A DNA stretch of 64,000 bases from PMG-095 sp037200885 (lineage in GTDB: Bacteria; Myxococcota_A; Polyangia; Polyangiales; Polyangiaceae): NCBI GenBank assembly GCA_037200885.1, contig JBBCIN010000001.1, forward strand, positions 2,170,001 to 2,234,000, read 5' to 3'. The notes beneath the pieces are model-generated. The model worked only from the letters and a program-made list of their open reading frames with translations, had not been told where the DNA came from and made no database searches. Shown here piece after piece: positions 17,575 to 27,460 of this stretch (positions are counted from its first letter, which is position 1; each line of letters starts with the position of its first letter). The position numbers were made by a program, and so were the translations under genes.

Positions 17575-17929
17575 GCGCTTCGGCTCAGGCTTCATCGGTC
17601 CAATCGCTTGGATCGCGCCGCAAACCGTAGACCCGCACCAATGCTTGTTAGCGATTATCAAAGGCACGCAAGAGCCAGCGCCTCTCAACCTGACTGACAC
17701 TCCGAATTCCAACCAGATTGCGCAGCGCAATACCGAAGTTGACAATAACTGCGCTTGGAATCTGGTGAACGGGACGGGAGCGTGACCAGTCAGGTGATCC
17801 CTGCGCTCTTTTCGGGCACGGTCATCGATCTGCAAATCAGCGCCGCCCTTTCCAACGGCGGCACATTTCCTGTCGTTTCCAACGGCGCCTCGTGCCAAGC
17901 CACGGCCACGCAGGGGCCGCCCAAGTAGC
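17575..17929 (+). pseudogene. C-terminal remnant of an unidentified secreted protein
   Basis: A frame with CLLAIIKGTQEPAPLNLTDT then NSNQIAQRNTEVDNNCAWNL shifts to a second frame with VTSQVIPALFSGTVIDLQIS and ends QGPPK at 17927-17929. The style (Asn-rich NQIAQRN followed by beta strands) resembles an Ig-like C-terminal segment of large secreted myxobacterial proteins. I cannot name the family. No start is visible. Confidence 0.35.
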
Positions 17930-17954
17930 GCGGTTCAGTTACATACCGCGGCCC

Positions 17955-18683
17955 TCAGGATTTATAGTGGGTTGCGATCACGGTGAGCCGCCCGCTGGCG
18001 ACGGTGTTCGCCCGGATCGCGGCGAAGACGTCCGCTCCCGTCGACGCGGGGGTGACGCCCGGCAGCGTCGGAACCCCGAGGGCGAACACGCTGAAGGTGT
18101 AGGCCGTGGGGAGCGTCGAACATGGGCCCGCTTAGCCCTGCCAGGTAGCGCCATCAGTGCCTGGCGAGATCTGGCTGCTCCCAGCAGGTACTGACGGCAT
18201 GGCCAACTGAGCGACGGCCTCCGGCAGATCGGTCGTCGCAGCGGGGATATCCCAGATGACCCAATGATAGAGGCTGCCGACATCTGAACCGTCAGGGCCA
18301 ACCATCACGACGGCGTAGCTGTGCGTGCCCTCCGGACCCGCGGTCCAGCTCAGCGGCGGTGACACGCCGGTGGCGCCGCACTGATACTGCGCTCCGAGCG
18401 GGCCCATCTCCGCGAATGCGGAGCTGCTGAGAGTGAGCGTGTCTTGCTCGCCCCCGGCTCCGGCGCTGTCGCTGTCGCCATCGGTCAGCCCGCCGCTGCT
18501 GCCGGCTGTGCCGGCAGCACTGCCACCAGCGCCGGCCATCCCAGCACCGGCGCCGGTTCCGTTGTGCTCGACTATTCCCCCACCACCTCCGTTGGAGTCG
18601 GAGCCTGACCTCACATTCGTCGAGCAACCCGCTAGCACGCAGGCTACCGCGGCGACCAACAGGGAAGAACGAATCAACTTCAT
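17955..18683 (-). pseudogene. PEBP/YbhB-family lipoprotein with in-frame stop
   Basis: From ATG 18683 a lipobox (VLAGC) and a Gly-rich linker lead into a PEBP-like domain: LTLSSSAFAEMGPLG, CGATGVSPPLSWTAGPEGTH, YHWVIWDIPAATTDLP. At 18132-18134 a TAA follows GATWQG. The same frame then continues AGPCSTLPTAYTFSVFALGV and a normal PEBP end to 17955. Families in this group have Tyr at that place (GYxGPC), so a single TAC/TAT to TAA change explains the break. The truncated product would lack the last third of the domain. Confidence 0.7.
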
Positions 18684-19089
18684 GGCCGAGTAGCAAACCT
18701 TACCTGAAGCCGCGGTTTGAACGAGCAGGGCGAGCTCCCCAAGGCTGCCGCAAGTGTGTGCCAAACGACCCAAGGGAAGTTTAGTACGTTCGATCCGGAT
18801 GGCACGAACCAAATTCGTTCGAGTCTGGCTTCTCGGCGCGTGGAGCGAGCTCGCCGAGAGCGCGATCGCTCTCGTGCACGAGCCGACACGGCCCCGCACG
18901 TCAGGTGGCAGGCTGCCCCCGCCGGCTGATTCGCCGACCTCGGCGATGCAAGCAAGCGTGGTCAACGACTTCACCTCGGAGCTGCTGTCGATGAGTCGCG
19001 ACGCGAGCGCCGAGCATAGTGACGGCGCCAGAGCGTCAGCCCGACCGCGAGGACGGCAATCGGGCCGGCCCAGAGCGTGTGGCGGCTTT

Positions 19090-19220
19090 CAACTGTTCGC
19101 TTTTGGCGCTTCGCGCCTTGCCGTACGCGAAGCAGAAGCCCGTGCCGAGCTCGGGCGCGCGCATGCCGAGCTCCTGGCGACACGCGAGCTCTTTGCCGAC
19201 GTTGCCGGTGCGTCGTCTAC
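19090..19220 (+). pseudogene. Possible histidine-kinase coiled-coil fragment
   Basis: The segment LAVREAEARAELGRAHAELL, ending TRELFADVA, resembles the signalling helix just before the phosphoacceptor helix of NarL-type sensor kinases. No H-box or ATPase domain follows. The rest of the 18684-19357 gap shows nothing else I can support. Confidence 0.3.
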
Positions 19221-19357
19221 TAAGTACGCGAAGCTTCGGCCGCGAAAGCGACCTTTCACGTCTCCAGCGACATTTCCACTGGGGACTCGACCGCGGACGT
19301 GCTGGGTGGGAGGCAAGTGTTGTAGCCTGCACTCGAGCGATCATTCTCAGCTGCTCC

Positions 19358-19981
19358 ATGACCGACGCCGTCCCCGATATCACCGTGCCGCTCGCTTCTG
19401 AGTCGACTGGAGCTCGGTTTGCGACGGACAAGGCCGAGCTGGAGGATTGCATCAGTGAGACCCCGTCGGAGGCCACCGTCAAAGGCATGTATGTGGAGAC
19501 GCTGTTGTCCATGCTCAGGCGCCGCGGCGCAGCGCTGCCCACCGACAAGCGCTATTTCTCGTTCAAGGATTATCCCCTTCGTGAGCTGATGCGACTCATG
19601 GTCGACGCCGTGGAGGTGCTCTACCCCGAAATCTCGCCGCATGAGGGGATGATTGCGCTCGGGAGGTTGGCCTTTCCGACCCTCACGAGCACCACGATTG
19701 GCAAGGTGATCTTCAGCGTTGCCGGCAACAGTTGGGTTCGAGCCCTCAATCTCGTCACGAAGGCTTATGAAGTCTCCATCCGGCCCGGCATTGCGTCGGT
19801 GGCGGAAGTGACTGAAACCAGTGCGCAGGCCGAGCTGCGCGAGATTTGGAATTTCGGCAACTCCTATCAGGTCGGTGTGTTCGAAGGCGCCATGAAACAC
19901 TTTGGCGTGCGCGGCAGCGTGCAGGCCGTTCGCGTCGGTCGACGTTGCGACGTCGATCTGATCATGCACTGGGAGCGCTGA
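19358..19981 (+). CDS. DUF2378 (TIGR02265-type) protein
   Basis: 207 residues. KGMYVETLLSMLRRRG (about 45-60), FKDYPLRELMRLMVDAVEVL, then IWNFGNSYQVGVFEGAMKHF and a final DVDLIMHWER are the hallmarks of this family, known almost only from Myxococcales. The molecular role is unknown. Its presence is the best lineage marker in the window. It overlaps the 3' end of the convergent transporter gene by 20 bp. Confidence 0.8.
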   Translation: MTDAVPDITVPLASESTGARFATDKAELEDCISETPSEATVKGMYVETLLSMLRRRGAALPTDKRYFSFKDYPLRELMRLMVDAVEVLYPEISPHEGMIALGRLAFPTLTSTTIGKVIFSVAGNSWVRALNLVTKAYEVSIRPGIASVAEVTETSAQAELREIWNFGNSYQVGVFEGAMKHFGVRGSVQAVRVGRRCDVDLIMHWER

Positions 19982-21077
19982 GCGCGAGGGTCAAGCCTGC
20001 TCGGCTACGAAGCGCACGAGCAAGCACGAGATCACGCCGTTCTGCCTTGCCGAGCAGTTCCTTCTCCGCGAGTCGATTGATCCGCTGATAGAAGATGGCG
20101 CCGAGCATGCTACCCGCAAGCAGGAACCAAAGCAGCGTCGCTTGCAACAGTGGCCGAAATCCGAGCGAACGCAGTGCGGGCCGTGACAAGCCGAGACCGA
20201 TCAAAAACAGGGTCAAGGCGAGCACGCGGTGTGCAGCCAGAGACACGAGCTGCCCCGTGCCGCGCAGCGCCGGCACGAAAGTCACGAGCGCCGCAAGGCC
20301 CAAGAATCCCAAGATGAACCATGGGCGGTTGGGCTTGCCCCGAGCTATCCCGGCTTCGCGCACCGGCCCGGCTCGCAACCAGGAAACGCAGAAAGTAACG
20401 GGCACAATCCAAAGTGCGCGCGCAAGCTTGGCGGCAGTGGCGACCTCGAGCGCCCGTTCTCCGTAACCCGCGGCCGCGCCAACGACAGAGCTCGTGTCCT
20501 GGATGGCGAGCGCACACCATAGGCCGAACGAGTGCTGCCCTAAGTGTAAGCGGTGACCGACAGCCGGAAAGACGAACAGAGCGATCGCGTTGAGCAGCAA
20601 TACGCTCACGAGCGCCATCGTAACATCGTGGTCCTTGGCACGGATGGCAGGCGACACGGCAGCAATCGCACTCCCACCGCAGATTGCGGTACCCACGCTG
20701 ACCAGCAGCGAGAGGTCGCGCGCGATGCCGAATCGGCATCCCAGGAGAGTGCCGACCAGCAGCGCGCCACCGATCCCGACCGCCGTGTAGCCCAAGCCAT
20801 GCAGCCCGATTCGCCCGACGACCAACAGGTTCATGCCGGCGCCCAACCCCACGACAGACCCAGTCAGCGCGTAGCGACCTAGGGCACGCGTGCGTTCGGG
20901 CCATGGGTTGCCGATGGTCAGCGCCAATGCCACGCCCAGCAGCAACGCGGCTCCCGACGAAACCGGCACTAGCAGCACGCCCAGACCCGCAACCGGCAGC
21001 AACACTTCGTTGGGCCCTACCCGCTGGTGCCCTGGCGGGGCCCGCGGCGCGCTTCTACGCCTTTGCCCGGCGCGCAC
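19962..21077 (-). CDS. YeiH/UPF0324 family membrane transporter
   Basis: 371 residues with about ten hydrophobic helices. GTAICGGSAIAAVSPAIRAKD and FGLWCALAIQDTSSVVGAAA are typical of the YeiH/PSE putative sulfate exporter family, as is the C-terminal VLALTLFLIGLGLSRPALRS. The N-terminal ~20 residues are basic and may not be translated; an internal start is possible. It is probably an inner-membrane anion exporter. The substrate is not provable from sequence. Confidence 0.75.
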   Translation of the reverse strand: MRAGQRRRSAPRAPPGHQRVGPNEVLLPVAGLGVLLVPVSSGAALLLGVALALTIGNPWPERTRALGRYALTGSVVGLGAGMNLLVVGRIGLHGLGYTAVGIGGALLVGTLLGCRFGIARDLSLLVSVGTAICGGSAIAAVSPAIRAKDHDVTMALVSVLLLNAIALFVFPAVGHRLHLGQHSFGLWCALAIQDTSSVVGAAAGYGERALEVATAAKLARALWIVPVTFCVSWLRAGPVREAGIARGKPNRPWFILGFLGLAALVTFVPALRGTGQLVSLAAHRVLALTLFLIGLGLSRPALRSLGFRPLLQATLLWFLLAGSMLGAIFYQRINRLAEKELLGKAERRDLVLARALRSRAGLTLALSAPSA

Positions 21078-21158
21078 CGCCCCGGCAGCTCACGCGCTAG
21101 CGCCGCATGGCGGCGGTGCTCCAGGGTGCACGAGCCGGGCCGTATTGCCCTAGACGTC

Positions 21159-22367
21159 TTATCGGACATTCACGGTCACTCCTGCGCTGAGGCCCGGAAG
21201 AAGGACGGCATCGGTTGCTGCGAGGCGAACTTTCACCGGCACGCGCTGGACGACTTTCACGAAGTTCTCCGCGGCGTTGTCCGACGGCAGCAGTGAGAAG
21301 CGTCCCTGCGTGCCTCCCGCGATCGTATCCACCGTGCCTTCGAACAGGCGTGGCGCGAATGCATCGACGGAGACCGTGACCGGTTGCCCGCGTCGCATCG
21401 CGCCGATCTGCGTCTCCTGGAAGTTTGCGACAACGTAAGCTTCCGGGGGAACGAGGAGCGCGACGGGTGTCCCTACGGCCACGAGGACGCCGGGGTGCAG
21501 CGACAGGTTGGTGAGCAACCCATCCGCTGGCGCGACGACGCGTGTGGCATCCAGCTGCGCCTCTGCGAGAGCGACCGCGGCCTCGGCCCCCGTCACGCGC
21601 GCGAGTTGCAGCGCAGTGTTTGCGTGCGCCGCGTTCAACTGCGTTTCGAGCGGCGCGCTCTGAGTCAGATGCCCTTGTGCCTCGGAGACCCGAGCATCCG
21701 CAGCGTGCAGATCCTCCTCAGAGGCGCTGAGCGCGGCGCGCGCTTGCGCGACCGTGGCGTGGGCGCGATTGGTGGCGGCTTGCGCGTCGTCGAGCGTCGA
21801 CTGCGGAAGGGCGTTGGCCTTGAGCAGCGCTTTGTGGCGCACGAGGTCGAGCTCCGCACTCCTCTCATCACCCTCGGCACGTTCCAGCGCGGCGCGTGCG
21901 CTCGCGATGTTTGCGTGGGCGCTACGTACGGCATAGGACGAACCCGCGACGATGGCCTGTCCGGCGGCGATTCCACCGCGGGCGCTCGCGGCGACCATGA
22001 CCTCCTGCGCTGCGGCTTGTTGGGCTTGTGCCCGTGCCTGCGCGAGCTCCGCCAGCGCCTGTTTCAGCCGCGCCGCGTACTCCGTGTCATCGACCTCGGC
22101 GATCAGATCACCCTTCTTGATCTGGTGGTTGTCCCCCGTCGGGACCGAGACGACGAGACCGGGCACGCGCACGGAAATGGTGACGACATCCCCTTCGACC
22201 CGCGCATCGTCCGTCGACTGCAGACCGCGAGTCCGAATCAAGTAGCTCACCAGCGTGGCGATGCCGGTGAGGATCACCAGACCGACGATGACAAACGGGC
22301 GCTTGCTCGCGCGTTTGCTCGGTGTCTCGTCCGGTTGACTCACGACTACGCTTTCCATGGCAATCAC
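21159..22367 (-). CDS. HlyD/EmrA-type membrane fusion protein
   Basis: About 400 residues. One N-terminal membrane helix (FVIVGLVILTGIATLVSYLI) is followed by the biotinyl-lipoyl half (ARVEGDVVTISVRVPGLV). A long Ala-rich coiled-coil hairpin (about 90-250) and the second half with PADGLLTNLSLHPGVLV complete it. It couples the MFS pump upstream to the outer membrane. The start overlaps the pump stop codon (GTGA), indicating translational coupling. Confidence 0.85.
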   Translation of the reverse strand: MIAMESVVVSQPDETPSKRASKRPFVIVGLVILTGIATLVSYLIRTRGLQSTDDARVEGDVVTISVRVPGLVVSVPTGDNHQIKKGDLIAEVDDTEYAARLKQALAELAQARAQAQQAAAQEVMVAASARGGIAAGQAIVAGSSYAVRSAHANIASARAALERAEGDERSAELDLVRHKALLKANALPQSTLDDAQAATNRAHATVAQARAALSASEEDLHAADARVSEAQGHLTQSAPLETQLNAAHANTALQLARVTGAEAAVALAEAQLDATRVVAPADGLLTNLSLHPGVLVAVGTPVALLVPPEAYVVANFQETQIGAMRRGQPVTVSVDAFAPRLFEGTVDTIAGGTQGRFSLLPSDNAAENFVKVVQRVPVKVRLAATDAVLLPGLSAGVTVNVR

Positions 22368-23986
22368 TCCGCTTCAGGCTCGGCGTGCGCTATCGCACTC
22401 GGATCTACTTTGAGAAGAAACACCAACGGCAGAAGGATGAGGATCATCGCGCCGAGGAGGAGGAAGAGCTGGTTGTACGCGCGTACGGCGGCTTCACGAG
22501 ACACGATCGCGCTCAACGAGCCGAGCGCCTGCGAACGCGCGGCCGCCGGAGACAAACCCGGCGTCAACGCCTGCAACAGGGAGAGCCGCTGAGCGACGAG
22601 TGGGTTCGTCAGGCCCAGGTGCGCGGCAAGCCCGGCGCGCGCGACGACCTCGCGCCGGAGCAGCACCGAGGTAAACAGCGCAAGCCCGATGGCCCCGCCG
22701 GTCTCCTTGAGCACGTTGCTGAGGCCCGTGGCGTCCGCCGTGAGGTGACGCGGGATCCTGGAAAACGCCGTCGTTTCCATGGGCACGAAAATCAGCGCCA
22801 TTCCGGCGCCTTGCATGACCAGTGGCAATGCCAGGCCCCATTGTCCGACGGCCAGGGTTACCTGACTCAGCTCGTAGGCACCGGAGGCCAGCAGCAGGAC
22901 CCCGCCCGCCATCATGAGCCGCGGGGGAACACGCTCGTAAATTGCGCCCGCGATCGGCATGACCACGAACATGCCGAGCACCATCGGCAGGGTGGCGAGG
23001 CCTGCCTGAAAGGCGGTGAACCCGCGAGCTTGCTGCATGAAGACCGAGAGCAAGAACATGGTCGCCATGAGCGTGCACATTACGAGCACGCTCAAGAGCA
23101 TCCCGATCGCGAACCTGGAGTCTTTCAGCAAGCGGAGATTCATCACCGGAGCTTTCGCGGTGAGCTGGCGCGCGACGAAAGCCGCGAACGTTGCGATGGC
23201 GACGAACGTGAAGACGCGGATCAGGGAGTCGTCGAACCAGTAGCGCCGTTGTCCCTCCTCGATCACGAACTCCGTCGTTGCCAGGCAGGTGGATAGGAGT
23301 CCAATTCCGGACCAATCGACGTTCGTCCGTTCGGCAGCCGCGCGAGCGCGATTCTCGGCGAGAATTTCCGGGTCCTCGCGCACGAAGGTCCCGGTCATTA
23401 CGAGGCCAAGCAGACCGATGGGCAGCGACACGAAGAAGATCCACGACCAGTGGAGGTGATCGACGATGTAGCCGCCAAGCAACGGCCCGAGCGCCGGGCC
23501 GATCATCATCATCATGCCCGTGAGCGCCATGGCCATCCCTTGCTCCGACTTGGGGAAGGTCTGACGGAGGATCGCCTCTTCAGTCGGCTGCATTGCGCCC
23601 CCGCCGAGACCTTGGAGCACGCGGAATGCGATCAACTGAGGTAGGGTGCGTGAGAGCCCGCACAGGGCGCTTCCGAGCAGGAACAGCCCGAGGCAGAGCA
23701 TGTACACGCGCTTTTGCCCGAAGCGGCGACCCAGAAAGGCGACCAGCGGCATGAGCAGGACCGCCGCGATCGTGTAACCGGTTGCGACCCAGGTGATCTG
23801 CTGAAGGGTGGCGCCGACAGCACCCTGAATCTGGGGCAGCGCAACGTTGACGATCGTGGAGTCGAGCACGCCCATCATCGACCCGCAGCTGACCGAAGCA
23901 GCGACGAGCCATTTGTTCACCGGCGGAGACGGCATGAGGGTCGATGGCAGGGGGGCCGGCGCGGCGGTGTTCGTCGAAATAATCAA
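22364..23986 (-). CDS. DHA2-family (EmrB-type) multidrug MFS transporter
   Basis: 540 residues with about 14 membrane helices. Motif A-like GRRFGQKRVYM and motif C-like GPALGPLLGGYIVDH are both visible, together with the DHA2 N-terminal MGVLDSTIVNVALPQIQG. It is a proton-driven drug exporter. The start is uncertain: TTG 23986 or ATG 23935. It forms an operon with the membrane fusion protein and is divergent from a TetR regulator. Confidence 0.88.
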   Translation of the reverse strand: MIISTNTAAPAPLPSTLMPSPPVNKWLVAASVSCGSMMGVLDSTIVNVALPQIQGAVGATLQQITWVATGYTIAAVLLMPLVAFLGRRFGQKRVYMLCLGLFLLGSALCGLSRTLPQLIAFRVLQGLGGGAMQPTEEAILRQTFPKSEQGMAMALTGMMMMIGPALGPLLGGYIVDHLHWSWIFFVSLPIGLLGLVMTGTFVREDPEILAENRARAAAERTNVDWSGIGLLSTCLATTEFVIEEGQRRYWFDDSLIRVFTFVAIATFAAFVARQLTAKAPVMNLRLLKDSRFAIGMLLSVLVMCTLMATMFLLSVFMQQARGFTAFQAGLATLPMVLGMFVVMPIAGAIYERVPPRLMMAGGVLLLASGAYELSQVTLAVGQWGLALPLVMQGAGMALIFVPMETTAFSRIPRHLTADATGLSNVLKETGGAIGLALFTSVLLRREVVARAGLAAHLGLTNPLVAQRLSLLQALTPGLSPAAARSQALGSLSAIVSREAAVRAYNQLFLLLGAMILILLPLVFLLKVDPSAIAHAEPEAE

Positions 23987-23999
23987 GTAGATCTAACTA

Positions 24000-24012
24000 T
24001 AGAGCGACTCTA
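24000..24012. promoter_or_regulatory. Candidate TetR operator of the efflux operon
   Basis: The perfect inverted repeat TAGAG-CGA-CTCTA lies in the 57-bp space between the divergent efflux and tetR genes. A second palindrome, TAGATCTA (23988-23995), is adjacent. Position and symmetry fit a TetR site. Confidence 0.45.
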
Positions 24013-24043
24013 AGTTTTCGCAAGTCTGCTAGGATGACCCTCG

Positions 24044-24703
24044 ATGACCACCGAGAAGCCAGGCCTTCGCGAGCGCAAAAAGGCCAAAACTCGCCTCGCG
24101 ATCTCCGACGTCGCCACGAAGATGTTCATCGAGCGCGGTTTCGACGATGTGACCGTGATGGAGGTGGCCGCCGCCGCGGACGTCTCGGTCGCGACGATCT
24201 TCAACTACTTCGAGACGAAGGAAGACCTCTTCTTCGATCGCGAAGCGGCGGTCATCGAGGCCGGGCGGCGCTTCATTCTCGAACGCAAGGCCGGAGAAAC
24301 GATCACCTCGGTTCTGCACCGCGAATTCCTGGTCGCGATCGACGCGGGGTTACCGCAGCTCATGGTGCATGGCGCGAGCTTTCTGCGGACGATCGAGGGC
24401 AGCCCTGCGCTTCGCGCACGCATGCGCCTGGGGTTCGAGAAGACGGAAGCCGCGCTGGCCGAGACGATCGCCGAGGAGACCGCAGCGTTGGCCGGCGACC
24501 CAACACCGCAGATCGCTGCGGCGATGCTCGTCTCGATTCAACGCATGCTGCTCGAGAGCGCATTCGCCGCCGTACTGCGCGGAGACGCCGTGGTACCGAC
24601 CAAGCGGAAGCTCCGCCAAGCCTGCGACCGCGCGTTCGCGCTGCTCGAGCGCGGGCTGCGCGGCTACGGCAAGAAGAACGCAGCGAGTCGCGGCAGTCGG
24701 TGA
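24044..24703 (+). CDS. TetR-family regulator of efflux operon
   Basis: 219 residues. The helix-turn-helix region (ATKMFIERGFDDVTVMEVAA, then DVSVATIFNYFETKEDLFFD) is strong. The helical C-terminal domain is of unknown ligand class. It is divergent from the EmrAB-type pump, so it is most likely its drug-responsive repressor. Confidence 0.88.
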   Translation: MTTEKPGLRERKKAKTRLAISDVATKMFIERGFDDVTVMEVAAAADVSVATIFNYFETKEDLFFDREAAVIEAGRRFILERKAGETITSVLHREFLVAIDAGLPQLMVHGASFLRTIEGSPALRARMRLGFEKTEAALAETIAEETAALAGDPTPQIAAAMLVSIQRMLLESAFAAVLRGDAVVPTKRKLRQACDRAFALLERGLRGYGKKNAASRGSR

Positions 24704-24791
24704 CTTTTCGAGCCCTAGCCATGCGCCGACGTCCCAGGACTCGAAGTCGAGGATCGGTTGAGCTCGGTCCTGGCCTTCTCGTCTCTGAGGC

Positions 24792-26297
24792 TCACTCGAC
24801 GCGCCCGTCCCTGAGCTCGAGCGAGCGCGTCGTGACGCGCTCGCTGAAAGCGTCATCATGGCTCACCAACAGCACGCAACCGGGATAGCTTTCGAGCACC
24901 GACTCGAGGCGTTCGACGCTGGGTAAATCGAGGTGGTTGGTCGGCTCGTCCAGGACCAACGCCCACACGCTGCGGGAGAGTGCGTCGGCGAGGGCCAATT
25001 TGCGCGCTTCGCCGGGTGAGAGGCGCGCGCGATCCCCGCGTGCAACACGCTCGGGCTCGCTGCCCAGCGCGGCGAAGATCGACAGCACCTTGCCGAGCGC
25101 GTCGCGATCGTAGCCGTTCAGACGCTCGCTGAGGGCGAGAACCGCAGTCGGCGTCGTCTCCTGAGGCAAGTAGAGCAGGCGCTCGGGCCGCGCGATTGAA
25201 GTCAGTAGTGCCTCGAGCAGCGTGGTCTTGCCGGCACCGTTCGGACCCGCGATGCGAACCTTCTCCTCTCTACCAATCGTCACGCGAACGTCCTTCAGGA
25301 CGACGTGGCTACCAGCCCGAAGCTCGTCGCGATCCAAGTGAAAGAGAACGGTGTTGGGAGAGCGCTGGTAGTTCGCGAAGACTTTGCCGCCGAGTGTTAC
25401 ATCGCGGTCGATCGACGGAACGGCGTTTCTGGCGCGCTCGAGCTCTGCACGTGCCGCACCCACGACGCGCCCCGCCCGCGTGTCGGCCCAGCTGGCTTTG
25501 GTCGTGGCAAGAATCGAACGCGTGTCGCTGTCGTGTTTGTCTTTCATGCGCGCACGGGTGCTGACGTTGGCGGCTGCTGCCGCTTGGGTGCGGCGCGCGC
25601 TGTCCAAGCGCGCCTCGACTCGACGAACGCGTTTGCGCATCTCGCTGTGTTGCTGCTCCTCGCGCGCGCGTTCGCCTTGCCAGATCCTGCGCGCTTCGCT
25701 GTAAGCTCCGGGGTAAGCGGTCACACGGCGGGCGTGGACGCGCAGCGTCGAGTGCGTGAGCCCATCCAAAGCCGCGCGATCGTGGGAGACGATGACGCCC
25801 ACGCCGTCGAAGCGGCGCAACGCGCCGAGCAAGCGATCGCGTGCTTCGACGTCCAGGTGGTTGGTCGGCTCGTCGAGCAACAGCACATCGGGTTCGAGCG
25901 CAAGCGCAGTCGCAATTTGCCAGCGCTTGCGCTCTCCCGGCGAGAGCGTGGGCCAACGTTGCAAGTCGGTCGGCTCGAGTGCGAGCCGACCGCGCAGCTC
26001 GGCCGCGAGCGCGTCGTCACGCTCTCCGAGCTTACGCACATCGGGCGAGAGTTCGTCGACCCGCTGCCGGCAGTAGGCGACGAGCGCACTGCGCGGGCGC
26101 AGGATCACCTGCCCTTCGTGCGGCTGGAGTTCTCCCGCGAGGATCGCCAACAGCGTCGTCTTGCCGGCGCCATTGGCGCCGATCAAGCCATAAAGACCCC
26201 GATCCAGGAGCAGTGATACGTCTTCCAAAATGGGGGAGGATGCCGACCACGCGACACCCAGCCCGTGCGCTTCCAACACGGCCATGAGCAATTCCAC
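24792..26297 (-). CDS. ABC-F family ATPase
   Basis: 501 residues with two ABC domains and no membrane segments. The first has Walker A GANGAGKT, signature LSPGERKR and LLLDEPTNHLD. The second has GPNGAGKT, signature LSPGEARK and LVLDEPTNHLD. A charged linker (about 210-270) separates them. ABC-F proteins act on the ribosome in translation rescue or antibiotic resistance. Translation may start at the second Met (MAVLEAHGL). The gene ends the conventional left part; the first array repeat lies 171 bp upstream of its start. Confidence 0.88.
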   Translation of the reverse strand: MELLMAVLEAHGLGVAWSASSPILEDVSLLLDRGLYGLIGANGAGKTTLLAILAGELQPHEGQVILRPRSALVAYCRQRVDELSPDVRKLGERDDALAAELRGRLALEPTDLQRWPTLSPGERKRWQIATALALEPDVLLLDEPTNHLDVEARDRLLGALRRFDGVGVIVSHDRAALDGLTHSTLRVHARRVTAYPGAYSEARRIWQGERAREEQQHSEMRKRVRRVEARLDSARRTQAAAAANVSTRARMKDKHDSDTRSILATTKASWADTRAGRVVGAARAELERARNAVPSIDRDVTLGGKVFANYQRSPNTVLFHLDRDELRAGSHVVLKDVRVTIGREEKVRIAGPNGAGKTTLLEALLTSIARPERLLYLPQETTPTAVLALSERLNGYDRDALGKVLSIFAALGSEPERVARGDRARLSPGEARKLALADALSRSVWALVLDEPTNHLDLPSVERLESVLESYPGCVLLVSHDDAFSERVTTRSLELRDGRVE

Positions 26298-26467
26298 TTC
26301 GCCAAGGCGCCCGCGCGTCCTTTGCTGCGGGCGCAGCCAACATCAAAAACGGTCGTTGGGGAGCGAAGCTCAGCTCATCGTAGCGCTGGTCGAGGGCGCG
26401 CGGTGAATCTAGCACGCAGCTCGCGGACTGCAACGCGAGAGCTTTTCACGCGCTCCCCGCCCAGTGA

Positions 26468-26528
26468 GAAATGCCCAACGTTGGCTCTTTTCAGCGTAGC
26501 GCGCCCTATTGGAAGAGTTCAGAACCGC
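26468..26528 (+). repeat. Cassette repeat A, copy 1
   Basis: First of thirteen same-orientation repeats. It keeps the CCAACGTTGGC stem, CAGCGTAGCGCGCCC and GAGTTCAGAACCGC. The A-rich left arm is weak (AAATGCC). It marks the left end of the array, 171 bp from the ABC-F start. Confidence 0.8.
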
Positions 26529-27270
26529 CGCGATCGGAGCTATAGCTAGGCCGCGGACTCATGTGATGCAACGTGCCTTGGCTGAGCGGACTCGGCAGGC
26601 CGTGCGCGCTGCGTGGGGACATGCAGGCGTCGAACGGTTTGACGCCGATCATGTGCGTGAACAGCGTCCGCGATACTGAGCGCAGCTTCGACGGGTTCTC
26701 ACGCAACCCGAACGCACGTGCGACAGGGGCGTTGATTCCGCCAGCGTCCACCACGTACTCGGCCTCGAACGTAGGCCCGCTGCGGGTAGTCAACTGCACT
26801 GCGTTCGTGATCGCTATCTCCGTGACTTCGGTCTGCTGGTGCACCTCGGCGCCTGCACTGGCGGCAACACTGAGCAGATAAGAGTCGGCGTCTTGTCGGA
26901 ACAGGTGCATGTCTGGTCCCAATGGCGGACCGAGGGTGGGCATCTGGCTGCACTCAGTGGGGCGATGAGGCTCATTGGGGCGGTGGAAGACGAACGAAAA
27001 ATTGGGTTTTACGCCCGAGGTGCTGCTCACGTATCGGCGCATCAGTGAATACGTTCCGAAGTTCTTCAGCTCGGGAACGCCATATCGCGCGGCCAGCACT
27101 CTAAAAAGAAATGTGGTCTCCGGAACCGTGGACTCTCCGATCGCAAAACGAGGATGAACTCCTTGTTCGATTAGCAGCGTGCGCACGCCGTTCTTCGCTA
27201 GGATCGCGGCGAGCGTCGCGCCCATCATGCCGCTCCCCAAGATCGCTACATCGTATTTCTGGCTGGCCAT
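26529..27270 (-). pseudogene. Truncated flavin-dependent oxidoreductase (halogenase-like)
   Basis: From ATG 27270 the protein starts with an FAD-binding motif (AILGSGMMGATLA) and shows the IGESTVPET motif of flavin-dependent halogenases and related reductases. It also has VVDAGGINAPVARAFGL. Similarity stops after LSQGTLHHM (near 26570). The frame then ends with a stop inside repeat copy 1 (26506-26508). At ~240 native residues it is about half the family length and lacks the catalytic C-terminal half. Confidence 0.65.
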
Positions 27271-27289
27271 AGTGGGGCAGTCTAAGGGC

Positions 27290-27460
27290 TTACGGCCATA
27301 AGAGCTTCAGAAACCACCGGGCTCCGGCTATCCAGTTGCTCGCGGCGGTTCCCGCCGCCATTGGGACCGACCAAAGCGGTGACAGGGAATGCGAACGTGA
27401 TCGACTTGTCCTCGAAACCACGGAGCTTGAGCAGCCGAATCCGCGACAGGTACTTCGCAG
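27290..27460 (-). pseudogene. N-terminal fragment of AAA/SMC-like ATPase
   Basis: The minus-strand frame reads RIRLLKLRGFEDKSITFAFP then VTALVGPNGGG. This is the first strand and Walker A of RecF/SMC-like AAA ATPases (expected GPNGGGKS). A frame change follows at the P-loop, and a second frame shows IAGARWFLKLLW. Only about 55 codons remain and the piece begins right at repeat copy 2. Confidence 0.5.

Noticed and set aside
24034..24888. 284-residue frame overlapping the efflux tetR gene
   Set aside because: Arg-rich shadow frame of the clear TetR gene at 24044-24703.
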